Positions 23,956 through 36,219 of a stretch of DNA of 64,000 bases are shown here, one piece after another. A program made the position numbers and the translations under genes. The stretch comes from Lagenorhynchus albirostris. Lineage: Eukaryota > Chordata > Mammalia > Artiodactyla > Delphinidae. The notes under the pieces are model-generated. The model was not told where the DNA came from. It worked only from the letters and a program-made list of their open reading frames with translations, and did no database searches. Location of the stretch: positions 138,204,673-138,268,672 of the forward strand of contig NC_083096.1 of the NCBI RefSeq assembly GCF_949774975.1, given 5' to 3'. The number at the start of each line of letters is the position of its first letter. Within the stretch, counting starts at the first letter, position 1.

Positions 23956-25225
23956 AAATCTGATCCTATAAGAAAAGCGTCAGGCTGGAAGGAGGTGCCC
24001 CAAAACATACCCCCGTTTCCCACTGGCTGAGCCCCTTGCTGTTTCCTCTCACATCCACATGATGCGAAATTTCTAGATGCCTACTTTTTGGAATTAATTT
24101 CCTAAAGTGGGGAGAGGGCATTCAGGATAAACACTCCGTATTTTCATTCCTTTGCTTACCTGCTGCAGGTGCAACTGGTGGGGGAAACATTCCCTTCAGC
24201 AGGGGTCTTTGTTCTGTGGCAATGAAAGGCGTCTCGCTAATCCTTCTGCTTCCCAGATGTTTTCGGAGCTATATTTTTAGCTCATCTCTTTTATATGCCT
24301 CACTCGAAAGACATCTTATTATTCATTTCAAAACTTGACAACTCCTATCCCTTTGTCCCCTCATTCTGTTCTGATACACAAAGGAAGAACGAAATGTAGC
24401 AGTCTCAAGCCAAGTTTTGCTTTTGCTCAGTTGAGACCAGAGCTGTTAAGGGTTTTTTCTGGCCGCCTCTGCTCTGGACCCACTCTGGGAGTCAGCTGGC
24501 TGTCACAGGTGCTCATTCCCATCCTCATCTGCCTCGTCTTATAAGATATGCAATTATATGCCGTGTGTAGGTGCACTCACGCGTCCCGCCCATGCTCCTG
24601 TGCGGACACAAGCCAGGGGTGGCCCCGCAGTTCTGGGACCAGTCTGAAAAGCAGGTAGGAGGGAATAACAGAGCAAGGATGAGCATTCCAACCTTGAGTC
24701 ATTTACTCAACAAATACGTATTAAGCATTGACTGTGCACCAGGATTTGTGCTAGGCGAGGGCGTATATTTTGCATAAACAGAGAAGATGTTCCCTCACGG
24801 GATACGCTTTGAATGACTTTGAAGTAACAGTGGCAGATTTATTAAGCCCTTATGGTGCCCTGGGCTCAACATGCCTGCGTGTGTGCATGTGTGTGTGTGA
24901 TTCATACATTCTCATAACAAGCCTCAGAGGTAGAGATGGTTATACCCAGGATCCAGGTGAAAAAGCCAGGTCACAGAAAGGTTTAGTGCCTAGCCCGGGG
25001 GTTACAGCTCGTGAATAGAAAGGCCCTGTCTTGATCTCTGGCTCCAGAGCCTGGGCTCTTAACTACTTAGTTATACCCTCCCTGTTCTCCACCCAGAATG
25101 CCTCCCGCTCCAGGGCCATAATAAACGAGGTCGTGGATAAGGCACTTAGCCCAGGGCCTGGGCTTTGCACTGCAGGTGGAGATTGTCATCGCCTGTATGG
25201 CGTCAAAGAGAAACACAGCTGGATG
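23956..25225. other. Intronic tract with a MIR
   Basis: No gene. A diverged reverse MIR lies at about 24815-25080 (ctggctccagagcctgggct). The remainder is unassigned. Confidence 0.45.
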
Positions 25226-27440
25226 TGACCGTAGTGAAAACGGATTTTATTCAGGAACTCCTGACAGTCGGGGAAAGAACTGAGCTTCTTTCCAATTTGT
25301 GCAGATGTGCCTAGGGCTTGAAGGGGAGAATGAGGGAATGGGAGGGATGATGAGTGAGGACTGTATAGAGTCAGGGAGTAAAGCGTTACAAAAACCAGGA
25401 AATGGGGGTTAGCCCGTGTGAAATTCATGTGGGTTTGGTAACCGGAGCTTAGCCAGGCTTGGGCTCCAGCCTCCCACAGAGACTGGGAGACCAGTCCCAT
25501 CTCCAGGTGTTGGCTGGGACCAACAATAAATTTCTTTGGAAGCCTTGAGCTGTCTTAGGCAGGGACTTGGAGGGGTGCTAGGGCCATTCAGGATGTGGCC
25601 TTGAGCCCACAGAAACGATGTTAGTGTTTTGTTCAAGTCTTTATTGGCCAAGGTTGAGGTCTAGTCGAGCAGAGGGCTCAGAGGAGCCTGGCTAGAGTTC
25701 GGGCAAGGAGTCTTTGTCACTAGTTCATTCTACTTTCCATCGCTGGTCTGCTGGATCCTTGCACCAGTTCTGCTCTGGGCAAGTCACTGCTGTTCTTATT
25801 CTCATGCAGATTCACGAATGGACAGCCAGACAGGTTACAGATAGGTGCACAGATAACAGGTCATTGCAAGTCAGAAGAGCAAGGGTTTTGAGCACAGGGA
25901 CAGCAGCCAAGAGGTTCAGGGAGCACAGAGGCAGGTGGCTAACCCAGCCGAGGACCCGTCAGGAGTCCCGGCACCAGTTCTTCAGTGGCTCATCCCTGGG
26001 ATGGCAGTAGAATCCTCAAAGCGACATGACAGGCCTCCACCTTTCAGCCCCGCCGGCCTCTGTCTCCTTCGGACCACACTGGGAGGTTGCTCAGGGAAGA
26101 GTGCACAGAAGTGCCAGGCAGATGACCTCATACCCACAGCCTCTGACCCCTCAACCCCAGAGCCCCTTAGAATTCCCTGAAGCCACCTATCCGGCTCTGG
26201 CGTGTGCACGTGCTGCTCCTCTCTCCTGCCTTATCTTTTGCCAGCCAGCTCTATTGCCTCCTTTTCCTGGCAGCCTGCCCAGTGGGATTAACTGCCCCTA
26301 CTGGTAGGTCTCGGCATCTGCAGATCTCAGCTTCGCTAAGAAGGTGCCACACCTGCTTGCGATTGTCTGGGCCCCGGCTGTGCCCTCCAGACCGCGTGCT
26401 TGGGGAGGGCAGGGGCGCCACGTGCCTTTCACGTGCCCTCTGCCGCCACAGCAGCTACCTCGCAGCAGGCCTTCAGCCGCTGTCTGTGATGTGAGAATCC
26501 AGGCTGTTGAGCTCTTGCCCGGCGTGCTTCCTGGCCTTCCCAGATCCCCCATGGCTTACATCCGCCAGCATCTCCCGAATGGGCACCCCGAGGCCTGGTA
26601 CAGTCTGCAACTTCCCCAAGGTCAAAGGAAATGGTGGAGCCTAGGAATGTTCCAGACCCATCTGACCCCGGCACACAGACCGTGCTTATGCATGGACTTC
26701 ACCAGGAGGCAACACAGAGCCTCTTGCTGTGAGGTTGGGAGCATATCCAGTTGTCTCCAGAAACTACCAGTGCAGCCAGTGAAACAAAGCGGCACCCTGC
26801 TGTCATCACTGCCGCTACCAGCACCGCCATCCAGGTTTTTTTTATAAGACAGAACCCCTGTCATCTGTGGATCGTGGATTGTGGGTGGGGAGCAGGGGTA
26901 GATGAAGGTAGGATCCATCTTTGGCTCACAGACGTTTTTGCCAGAGTGTCCCCAGATCAGAGAGTCTTATGCTTTCTACAGCCCAGGGCAGAAGCCCAGT
27001 CTGCAGTCTGGCCAGGGCCCTCGGGGCCTCCTCTCCAGCAGGACGGGCCGGTTCACCTGTAACCACGTGTCACCTGTGAGCCTCCTTCCCAGATGCTTCG
27101 GCTGTGCATCCCCTTAGCTCCCATCCTGACGGCCCCCAGCAGGGAGGGGCCGCTTAGCTCGCTGTCCTTCTCCAGCCAGAGGATGGACTCCCTTTGCAGC
27201 CTGCTGAAAGGGTCAGCGGCACTCAGATTAACAGCAGAGTCAAGTAGAAAGCTGCTGACGATTTCAACCACCCCAGTTTTTTAACCTGGCCTTCAAAAGC
27301 CTGCATCCCCTGGCCCTGGCATATCTTCTCACACTGCAACTCTCTGCGAGCATTGTATGGGCTAATTATCCCGAACGGGTTGCAGTTCCCCATCTATAAC
27401 ATGCTATTCGATAGCATCACATCCCTTTGGTACCCCTCTG
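25226..27440. other. GC-rich intronic tract
   Basis: From about 25700 to 27260 the sequence is visibly richer in G and C than its surroundings and free of CHR-type SINEs. Open frames of 80-167 codons occur on both strands, as expected by chance at this GC content, and none resembles a known protein. Two CACGTG E-boxes lie at 26419-26424 and 26430-26435. The stretch 25226-25690 may be a repeat (gattttattcaggaactc, caataaatttctttgg), but its family was not identified. Confidence 0.45.
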
Positions 27441-27452
27441 GATGGAGCATCT

Positions 27453-27845
27453 TTTTTTTTAATTTTTAATTTAATTTTTGTTTTATATTGGAGTATAGTT
27501 GATTTACAGTGTTGTGTTCATTTCAGGTATACAGCAAAGTGATTCAGTTATACATATATCCATTCTTTTTCAGATTCTTTTCCCACACGGGTTATTACAG
27601 AATATTGAGTAGAGTTCCCTGTGCTCTATGGTCGGCCCTCGTTGATTATTTTATATATAGTAATGTGTATATGTTAATCCCAAACTCTAAAGACAAATAT
27701 CATGTGATATCACTTATATGTGGACTCTGAAAAAACGATACAAATGAACTTATTTATAAAACAGAAACAGACTCACAGACCTCGAAAACATACTTATGGT
27801 ACCGAAGGGGAAAGGTGGCAGGGGGAGGATAAATTAGGATCCTGG
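27453..27845 (-). mobile_element. L1 3' end with 5' inversion (twin-primed insertion)
   Basis: Positions 27453 to about 27686 are the reverse complement of the artiodactyl L1 3' terminus with its A-tail as T's at 27453. From about 27687 to 27845 the sequence switches strand and reads the adjacent upstream L1 segment in + orientation (aaagacaaatatcatgtgat and onward). The two segments are neighbours in the L1 consensus as I know it, so this is an inversion rather than two insertions. The flanks share catctt at 27449-27454 and 27852-27857. Confidence 0.85.
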
Positions 27846-29242
27846 ATAGGACATCTTCATCCCTACCAACCCTAGGAGCACTCATTTTTACCTAGTCAAC
27901 TCCTACTAATCTAGTCCATTCAGGCCTTCATTCCTACCCTGTTCTTACCTTTATTATGGCATGAACGCAATATTCTTTTTTTCAGTCAGCAAATTGTGAC
28001 TGAGCCCCTACAAAGTGTCAGTGACTGCCTGCGTTAGGTGTGGGGATGCAGTGGTGACCAGGACCTGACATGGGGACTGCTTCCCTGGTCTTCACAGACT
28101 AATGGAAGATACAGATATTAACCAGGCGGTCATGCCCATGAAGGGATAATTACAGACTGTGGCATGTGTTAGAAAGAAAGGGAATGGGTTTCTTTGAAAA
28201 CATTAAAGAAAGGCACCGAACGCCCTGTCTCCCCAGAGACTATGAGCTCCCCAAGGGCAAGGATCCTGCCCTTGTATTCCCAGCACAGTGCCTGCCACAG
28301 AGTTTCTGGGTCAAGGGAGATGCTCCGTTACTAGAACTGAGTCATGGAAATAAGCCGGAGCTGGGCCAGCAGGTATTTGGGGCAGGAATCACGAAGTGAC
28401 TGCTCTCTCTGAGCCTGGCACAGAGATAGATGGCGGGAGGAGGGGATGAAGGGATAAGTAAGAGAGCACAGGGCTGGGCAGAACCTGACGATCACTGCCC
28501 TTCAGGAGGCACCCCGATGCGATAAAATGGGCGTGAAGTTTGCTGCCATCACGCCGACCTCTGGCACCAGCTCTGATCTTCACCGCTGACTGAACATTGA
28601 TTGGGCAAGTGGCTTAAGCCCTCTGAGCCTCAGTTTCTCATCTCTCACTGGAAAATGATAGAGCCGAGGGTTAGAATTTCTTAGTTCGTGTCAGTTTTGC
28701 CCTCTGAAACCCAAAGGTGAGTTGGAGGAGATGACTGCAGGATAGCGTTTGGTGTATTTTCAACGAAAAAGGCAATTTTGTGCTGATTTCTTTTCCTGAC
28801 AGTTCATTTTCCAAGGCAACAGCCTAACAAATCATGGGGCCAATTAGTGTAAGAGAGACAATTGATCCTGGTACTCAGAGAGCTCAGCGCACCGCCTCAG
28901 TGGTTTGGTGGTGTTTATTTGGGGAAACGCTGCACAGCACTAAATGGGAAATAATTGGATAGATGCTGTTATAAATTGCACGGCACTGCACCACGCCCGG
29001 CTTCTGATTCAAGTAGCAAGGTCTGGCAGTAATAGGAAAACTAAAGGCTTTGCTATCCTGCCTTGAAAAGCGGAGCAAAGCTGGCCAGGGGCCCATCTTG
29101 CCCCTCATTTTACAGATAGGAAAATTGAGTCTCAATGAGGGAGCGGAGATGGGGCTAGATACCTAAGATTTTGTTGTTTCACTACTGCATTCTCTCGGCA
29201 AACTCCTCGAACAAAGGAATCTGGAGATAAAATGAGGAGGTT

Positions 29243-29980
29243 GCTGTATTTCTTTCCTGGGGCTGCCATAACAAATTACCACAACGGAGAGGTTTAAATG
29301 GAAATTTATTGTCTCGTAAAGGCTAGAAGTCTGAGATCCACGTTTTGGCAGGATTGACTTCTTCTGACCACTGTGAGAGAGGATCTGCACCAGGCCCGTG
29401 TCCTGGTTTCTGGTGGTTTGTTGGCAGTCTTGGGTGTTCCTTGGCTTTTAGACACATCATCTGGATCTCTGCCTTCGTGTTCACAAGGCATTCAGTCCAT
29501 GTGTCTGTGTCCACATTTCCCCTTTTCATAAGGACACTAGTCATATTGCATTAGAGGCACACCCTATTCTAGCATGCCATAATTTTAACTAATTACCTCA
29601 GTAATGACACTATTTCCAAATAAGGTTGCATTCTGAAGCCCTTAAGTTTTAGGGCTACAGTTGACCCTTGAACAACATGGGTCTGAACTGCGTGGGTCCA
29701 CTTATATGCAGATTTTTTTCAATAAATACATACTACAGTACAGTTTATGGTCGGTGAATCCGCAGATGCAGAACCGCAGATGCAGAGGGCTGACTGTTAA
29801 GTTATACATGGATTTTTTTACCACACAGGGGTAGGGGGGGAAGTCGGGGGTTGGTGCCCCTATTCCACACTTTGTTTAAGGGTCAACTGTATTTCCAAAT
29901 AAGGTCACATTCTAAAGTGCTGAGGTTTGGGACGTCAGCCTGTGAATTTTGGGAGGCTACAGTTCAACATGTAACGATCA
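29243..29980 (+). repeat. Old interspersed repeat hosting the Tigger element
   Basis: The sequence beginning cctggggctgccataacaaa and continuing past aatttattgtctcg, with tatttccaaataagg on both sides of the Tigger element, is a dispersed mammalian repeat I recognise but cannot name. The motif tatttccaaataagg occurs at about 29610 and again right after the Tigger element, perhaps because part of the repeat was duplicated. Confidence 0.6.
29658..29889 (+). mobile_element. Tigger/MER2-type mariner-like DNA transposon (MITE)
   Basis: This is a 232-bp non-autonomous element. The terminal inverted repeats begin cagttgacccttgaacaa at the left and end gggtcaactg at the right, and a TA dinucleotide sits immediately outside both ends (29656-29657, 29890-29891). 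That is the hallmark of Tc1/mariner insertion. I recognise the termini as Tigger1/MER2-like from memory. It is inserted in an older repeat whose sequence continues on both sides. Confidence 0.88.
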
Positions 29981-30024
29981 CAAACAATTTAGAGAACAGA
30001 ATCTTTGAACTGGAGAGGAAGAAT

Positions 30025-30215
30025 CATTTATTAAGCATCACTAGGTGCCAGGCAGGGTACCAGGGTCTTACTTAGTTCTCCCTCCAAAAGAATGAAGTTA
30101 CAGATGAGGAGACTAAGGTTCAGAGAAGCTAGGTAATTTGCCCAAGTTGACACAAGTAGTATGAATAGATTTGGATTTCAAGTGCTGACCTGTGTCTATT
30201 CAAAGTCATGTGTTT
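30025..30215 (-). repeat. MIR
   Basis: Reverse MIR: aggtgccaggcagggtacca, acagatgaggagactaaggt and gatttggatttcaagtgctg. Confidence 0.75.
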
Positions 30216-30699
30216 CTCCAGCATCCAGGTGTCTTATTAAAACAGATCTTAGAAGCCATATTCACCACTACCGCCACCTGCTATCCACCTCAATTTATAA
30301 ATGAAGACACCAACCTCCTCACTCCTAATCCAGCATTCTTCCCATTGGCTGCATTTTAGTCACATCACTTTCTTGTAAGTTTCTGTCTGGCATGCAAGAC
30401 TTCTTTGTGACCAAGGCAGAGGTTAATTTCAAACTGGTTACAACACAAAAAGTAATTTTCCATGAAATGTAATGACCTCGTTTCTGCAGTGACTTGTAGC
30501 AAAACATGCTGTTTCATTTCCATTCATTCACACTCATTTACCTACTTGCTATGATAATTGTACACCGTAAGCTGAAATGTTGAAATCATTGGTTACGTTA
30601 CTAAACACCTACAATGGTTATTAGGATTCTTCATGCAGAAAGAGACAGAAATAAAAACAAGAATTTTAGGAGAATGAGAGTAGAGGCAGTTGAAGTACG

Positions 30700-30945
30700 T
30701 TCAAAGCTGTATTCAAGTGCATAGAGGCTGCCTGGGGTCTGGAGCCAGCCATACCTGGCAGCAATCCAGGGTCTACCTTATCAGCAATGTGATCTGGGTT
30801 GAGTTCTTCAACGTCTCTGTGTCTCACTTAACGTCAGTAGTAAAAGGAGGGGAAGTAATATGTAAGGTTGTCAGGTGAGTGAAATAAATGAGGGTTACAT
30901 ATGTAGAATATCTGGCACGATGCCTAGCACACAGTAGTCATTCTC
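30700..30945 (+). repeat. MIR
   Basis: Forward MIR: ggggtctggagccagccata, and a gtagaatatctggcacgatg end. Confidence 0.75.
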
Positions 30946-32239
30946 TGGATAGTACCCTTTTAAAAAATATAATGAAAATTAAATCTGAATCCTTATGCAT
31001 ATTTGGAGACTATTCCAAGTTTGGGATATTTTTTTCCCCAGAGTTTCAGAAGTATAAAATTGTTTCCATATTTATTCAACCTGAACTTTTGAAAACGTTG
31101 TTGAAAATAGAACCACAACTGACTGATGTTTATTTATGCTGGCCTTGGGGAAGCAAGAAGGAACAAAGAAAACTGGCAGCACTATACTGAGCTCTTGTGA
31201 ATGTGCTGAACAACCCGTTGTGTTTTGGACCAGTGGTTGCCTGAGGTGCACTTGATAAAGGCCTTTTGTCTGCAGCCTACTTTCAGTTAAGTCGTTGAAG
31301 TGTTCAGTGCCTTGGTCTCTCCTGTTCTCAGAGAGAGGAAAAAGGAATGGGAGATAGAGAAAGGAGCATGCTAAGATGTAATTTTTTTCTTTAACGTATT
31401 ACCATGAAAATGTTCAAACAAACAGAAAATTTCACCTTTCGCCATATTTGCTTTCTCTGACTCTCTTTCTCTTTAGATAGGTTAAGAGATCAATAGATAT
31501 CTAGATAATAAATAGCTGCATTAGGTGTGCTCATTGCCCCTGGGGTTTCATTGCTTCTAGTCCGTTTCTGCAAACAGTGCTAATAATATAGTTTTTAAAT
31601 GATGAGTTCATATTGATAATTCCAATTTACAATTATTGGCTTATTTCTTAACTTTTACATGTAGATCTCATTTTTCTTTGACTGAAAAGCTTGCTGTCTA
31701 ATAACAGTGTATTTATATATTTTTTTATCCTAACATATACCCAAAGCAATTTCAAAATTGCAATTCCAATACGAATTACTGCTAACAATAAACCAGACAT
31801 AGACTTGAGTGTCAATGAGATTTACTGAAATCTCATGTTAGCCTGATATTCCCTTGGTAAGTCACTTCTTTCTGAGCCTTTTTCCTCCTGTCTAAGATAG
31901 GGATAATGGTGATCACTGTATTGTTCAGAAATCTTTTGGTTGCAAGTAATAAAAAACTCACTTCAGTCTTAAGCAACGAAAGGAATTCACTGATTATATA
32001 ACTGAAAACTACAAGGTTAAATTTCTCAGGATAGTGGGATCCAGATTGTTAGATGATGTCATAAAGTTTAAAGCTCTCTCTTTCAACTCTTTTCTCTTTC
32101 CTGGTGACCCGATTTCCCAGAAGCCTTTCTTACCACCCTCTGGTTATTCCAAGACTATTATCCTGTGAGTTCTAAGGAAGTCCTGACCTGAGGGAACCAT
32201 GCTTGGTAATTGAACACTATGTTACATAGTCATTAGATC

Positions 32240-32590
32240 TTTTTTTTTCTTCGAGATTTAAATCAAAGCCTTTATTAAACATCCCTTCTTCAAACCACCC
32301 TCATTTAAACCTATACCCCTCTCCCGACTTTCGAACTGGTAGGGCTGTGCATGTGTCTTTGTCACCTGACGGGTCAGATCCAGTTGGGTCGCACAATGCT
32401 GAAAAGCCGCGCCCAGACACACCACACAGGGCAGAACTCCACTGTTCTGTGCCCCCTCAAGATCTAGGCAGAGGTTGGCAGCAGTGGCCCTGGAATCAGA
32501 GCTCGAGCACAGGAGACCAGGAAGCAGAAGCCTGAGCCTCCTTGTTCCAGGCCTAGCCATGCAGAGCAGATAAGCTGCTCTTGGCTACCA
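32240..32590 (-). pseudogene. Candidate retrocopy 3' end (unidentified source)
   Basis: Read on the minus strand, GC-rich unique sequence ends in AATAAAGGC (signal at the complement of 32270-32275), then about 20 nt, then a run of A's (T's at 32240-32248). That is the architecture of a processed, polyadenylated transcript. A 100-codon open frame exists (32258-32560), but it runs into the tail region and I do not recognise the protein. No target-site duplication was found. It could instead be part of an unrecognised repeat. Confidence 0.35.
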
Positions 32591-32779
32591 CTGGGTGAGG
32601 GTCACGCATGTGTTTTTTCTTCTCGTCTCTGAAGAAAAGGGTGAGAGATGGAGCAGGCAGTTTTCAGTTGTGTGTGGGTTTGATTTAAGGCTTTGGCTGT
32701 GGTCTGTTGATATATTAAAATACTTTCTGGGAACGCCATCTCAGTTGTCTGGGAGAAGATTCAAAGTATTCAGAGCCTA

Positions 32780-32915
32780 CTGTCTACCAGATACCCTGCT
32801 AGACACATTAAGTGATCTTCTTCACATTCCCATTGTACAGATGAAGGAACTGAGGCTCCGTGAGGTAAGGTGACTTGCACATGGCGACAAAGCTGAGATC
32901 TAAATCCTTCCATCA
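32780..32915 (-). repeat. MIR
   Basis: Reverse MIR: cattgtacagatgaaggaac and tgaggtaaggtgacttgcac. Confidence 0.7.
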
Positions 32916-33734
32916 CATGACACGCCTTTTGGAAATGGGGACAGGACAACACAATATACAAACTACTCTGAGTGGGAAACAAAAGAGGAGCCCCCTGACT
33001 TACACATACACACGTATTGCTGGCTTTTGAGAGCTCAGACCGCATCTTCTTTATTTCAGTATTTCCAGGGCCTGGTGTATCCGAGTACCGAAGGGCTTTT
33101 AGGCATGAATGTGAATTGAATGAGAGAGAGGACAGCTAGTCCAGCTCGCCACCAACTGTGATTACGCTGCAGCACATGCTCGGTCATGGGATGTAGAATT
33201 TTGATTGAACCCCAGTGTTAGGAAATTAGTGCTTCACACAGAAGCTCCTTTGCTATTGAAGGTGGTTTTTATTTCTCCTGAGCAGAAATCTGCTTCCTTG
33301 TCCCTTTGGTGATTGCTAATTGATTCAGCACACCTGGCTCCACTTTGCCTATTAGACAAATTTAAGCCTAAATCATAGGTCTGGAATGCTCTCAGCTAGT
33401 ACAACTAGTTCATCTCCCTATTTTTAGGCAAGAACTTTACTCACATGGTTCCAGAGCTGTGTGTTTATAACATATGTTTAGAGAGTTACTAAGAAGAAGC
33501 TGCCTTTTATAGCTGTTGTCTTGTTATAAAGTTTCAAAAGAAGTGTTAAGAGCAAAAAAGGACATGAGTATTTACTGAAGCCAACCTCCTTATTTTAACA
33601 GCTGAGGAAAGCAAGTGTTACAGAAACAGAAGTAGAGCCAGTAGGGTTGTGGGGAGGGGGTTCGAGGACAGACTTGGACTCAAGATTTTACTGACAGATT
33701 CATTCATTCAAATTATTCATTTAAAAATAGGTAC

Positions 33735-33972
33735 TGACAAAGTCATTAGAGACAGAACATAGGATGTGGTTTCCAGGGACTGGAAGAAGGGGAATGAGGA
33801 GTTAGTGTTTAATGGTACAGATGGTCACTTTGGGAAGATGAAGAAGTTCTGGAAATGGGTGGTGGTGATGGTTGCAGAGCGCTGTAAATGTACTTAATGC
33901 CACAGAAACATACACTTAATAATGGTTATAATTGTAATTCAAGTTGTGTATATTTTTCCACAATAAAAATAT
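33735..33972 (+). mobile_element. Older L1 3'-end fragment (L1M type), sense
   Basis: The sequence matches the remembered terminal consensus of mammalian-wide L1M elements: a block around ggtggtgatggttgcagagc, then acttaatgccac, and a terminal ccacaataaaaa. It is clearly diverged, and no target duplication was found. Confidence 0.75.
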
Positions 33973-34067
33973 ATATGGACTAAATCCTTACTATATGTCA
34001 GGCACTGTACTTGGTATTCAGGATAAGATGAGAAAAGAAAGATATTGTTGCTAACACACTGGAGCTG

Positions 34068-34072
<5 letters not shown>

Positions 34073-34116
<44 letters not shown>
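34073..34116. repeat. (TA)n microsatellite
   Basis: There are about 22 uninterrupted TA units just downstream of an old L1 fragment. It is likely length-polymorphic. Confidence 0.97.
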
Positions 34117-34120
<4 letters not shown>

Positions 34121-34299
34121 ATCCATATATACATCATGACAAACTAAAGAATCATCCCATATAGAAAAGTCCAGGAAGCTTAGTATTTTATGTAACTTGT
34201 ATAAATAGGTATAATTTTTTTTAAAAATTAGTATAAATGAGCAAAAAGTCCAGTTTTTAAAATAAGTTCACCATTCAAGGGAGAACTCTTGTTAAGATT

Positions 34300-35030
34300 T
34301 TACAGGATGTTTTCCCAGACTTTTTATACACATACATATATGGATAATCATACGTTTTTCAAAAACAGGATCATATTGAACACACTGTTTTGTAATATGC
34401 TTTTATTTTTTCATTCAGTACCATGTTGTGACTATATTTCCGCAGCAAAAAATACATACGTTCCCAAGATGATTTTCAGTTAGCTGCATATTATTTCATC
34501 TTATAGCAAAGTGCAGTTACTTCAACCAATCAGTTAATGCTCAACATTTCAGACATTTCTAATTTTTCACTATTCCAGTAGCACTGCAGGGACTATCTTG
34601 TATCCAAGTCTTTGCCCACATCTTACATTATTTGCAGATAATTGAATCCCTACAAGAAGAATCATAAGTCAAAGTTTGTGCATATCCTTAAGGCCTTGAA
34701 ACGTACAGCCAGTCTGCCCTCCAGAAAAGTTGCAACAAATCACACTCCCACAAATAACAAAAATAACCATGATGGCCAACATTTACATAGTCCTTATAAT
34801 GTGTGCCTTGCATTGCTCCAAGCCCTTTATATATATCAGACTAAGTCATCCGTCTTCCTAACAGGACCATGAGAGAGGCACTGTTGGTCCCGTTGTACAA
34901 ATAGAAAACCAATAGCCCAAGAAAGTATGTTTCCTCATACTTTTGTCAACGCTGGGTATTATCTTGGTTTTTTTTCATTCTGGTGGCGAAAAGTGGCATC
35001 TCATTTGTATCTGGTATAGTTTATATGAAT
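34300..35030 (-). mobile_element. Old L1M fragment, split by a MIR
   Basis: Diverged antisense L1M sequence runs from about 34300 to 34764 (through gttgcaacaaatcacactccca) and resumes at about 34926 with gtcaacgctgggtattatc. These are contiguous in the L1 consensus as I recall it. The gap is filled by a MIR-like element. Confidence 0.6.
34765..34925 (-). repeat. MIR inside old L1M
   Basis: A reverse-oriented MIR: the terminal region (acatttacatagtccttataatgtg...) is followed by a diverged acaaatagaaaacc block. It interrupts the L1M copy. Confidence 0.6.
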
Positions 35031-35059
35031 CAATTTAATATTTCCAACAACTTTTCAGA

Positions 35060-35215
35060 TTCTGTATCATTCTTCATATTATACAAAAAGAGAAGCCTCA
35101 GGAAGTTCACAGGACATGCCCAAAGCTACACATCCAGTCAGTGATACAGCTTGGATTTGAATCGTGTTCTCTCTGGCTCCAGAGTTCATATTCTTTCCTC
35201 TGTTATCAGGCTGCC
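35060..35215 (-). repeat. MIR
   Basis: Reverse MIR: ggatttgaatcgtgttctct and ctggctccagagttcatatt. Confidence 0.75.
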
Positions 35216-35655
35216 TCTTCAGCTAGAGACTGGGGTCTTTGGAAATTTGGTCTTGGCCTTGAGTAAAACGTTCTAGAGGATTTCAGGATGGGAACTTAGG
35301 GAAGAATTCACTCTGACCTACCCCGTTGAACACTTGATGATGGGGTGCCTGGGGGCTGGTACAGGGGTTGCCTCCCAGCCTTGTTGGCACTGCCATGCAG
35401 CAAATGCATCCAAAAATATGTTAGAAAAGAGAAAGGCCTTTATAATGAGCCTGGGTCTCTCTTTGTCTTGTGAGATTTTAACTACTGTAACTGCCTGTAG
35501 TGTGAAGTAGTGTATTTTTCATGTATCTATTTTTGTTCTGTGGCTATCTGCACGTCTGCTTTTTTTGTTTTGTTTTTTTATTAACTCACTTGAATCCTGA
35601 TGGGTGTCCCCCCCCCACCCCGTGAAGAATATAGCCTCAGGAAAACACACCCTCT

Positions 35656-35691
35656 CATACACACACATACACACACACAATAATAATATGA
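35656..35691. repeat. (CA)n / AAT-rich short repeat
   Basis: A short cacacacatacacacacaca run is followed by ataataata. Confidence 0.85.
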
Positions 35692-36219
35692 AGGCTAAGT
35701 AGGGTAGCATTTATTCTTTAAAAAAAGCTAATGGTAAAGTCTGAGCAGATGACTTTCTAATCCATACTGTATTTAATTGGCTGTATTGAACCATACTACA
35801 AATTAAGTCTTCTCTGTAATTTATCCTGTCAGACGATAACCCTGCAAACAATTTGGTATTCATTTAAACATTGGTAAATGGCTCATGGAAATGCTAAGAG
35901 AAAAATGGTGATCAGATAAGAAACCCTCTGTTTACAGAATGAATCCTATGTGAAACGTCGTGAATTAACCTGATTGAATCAATCATTAAGCATTTATTGA
36001 GTGACTACCTTGTGCAGTGTACATCTTTAGATAGCTTGGTTCTTCCTTCCTTCTTTAATTCACGAAACCTTATTTAGCACTTATTGTTCAAAAGGAACAG
36101 TATTAGTGACTAGGATAAGACTGAGGAGAACCAGACATGGATCTTTCTTTCAAGGAGCTAACATCCCCAAAGTGGAGAGAAAACAAATGCACAGATGTTC
36201 TCCAAATGTCCTGTTCTCA

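Noticed and set aside
26344..26847. 167-codon ORF in GC-rich tract
   Set aside because: Overlapping open frames on both strands at the same place are expected from high GC; no domain recognised.
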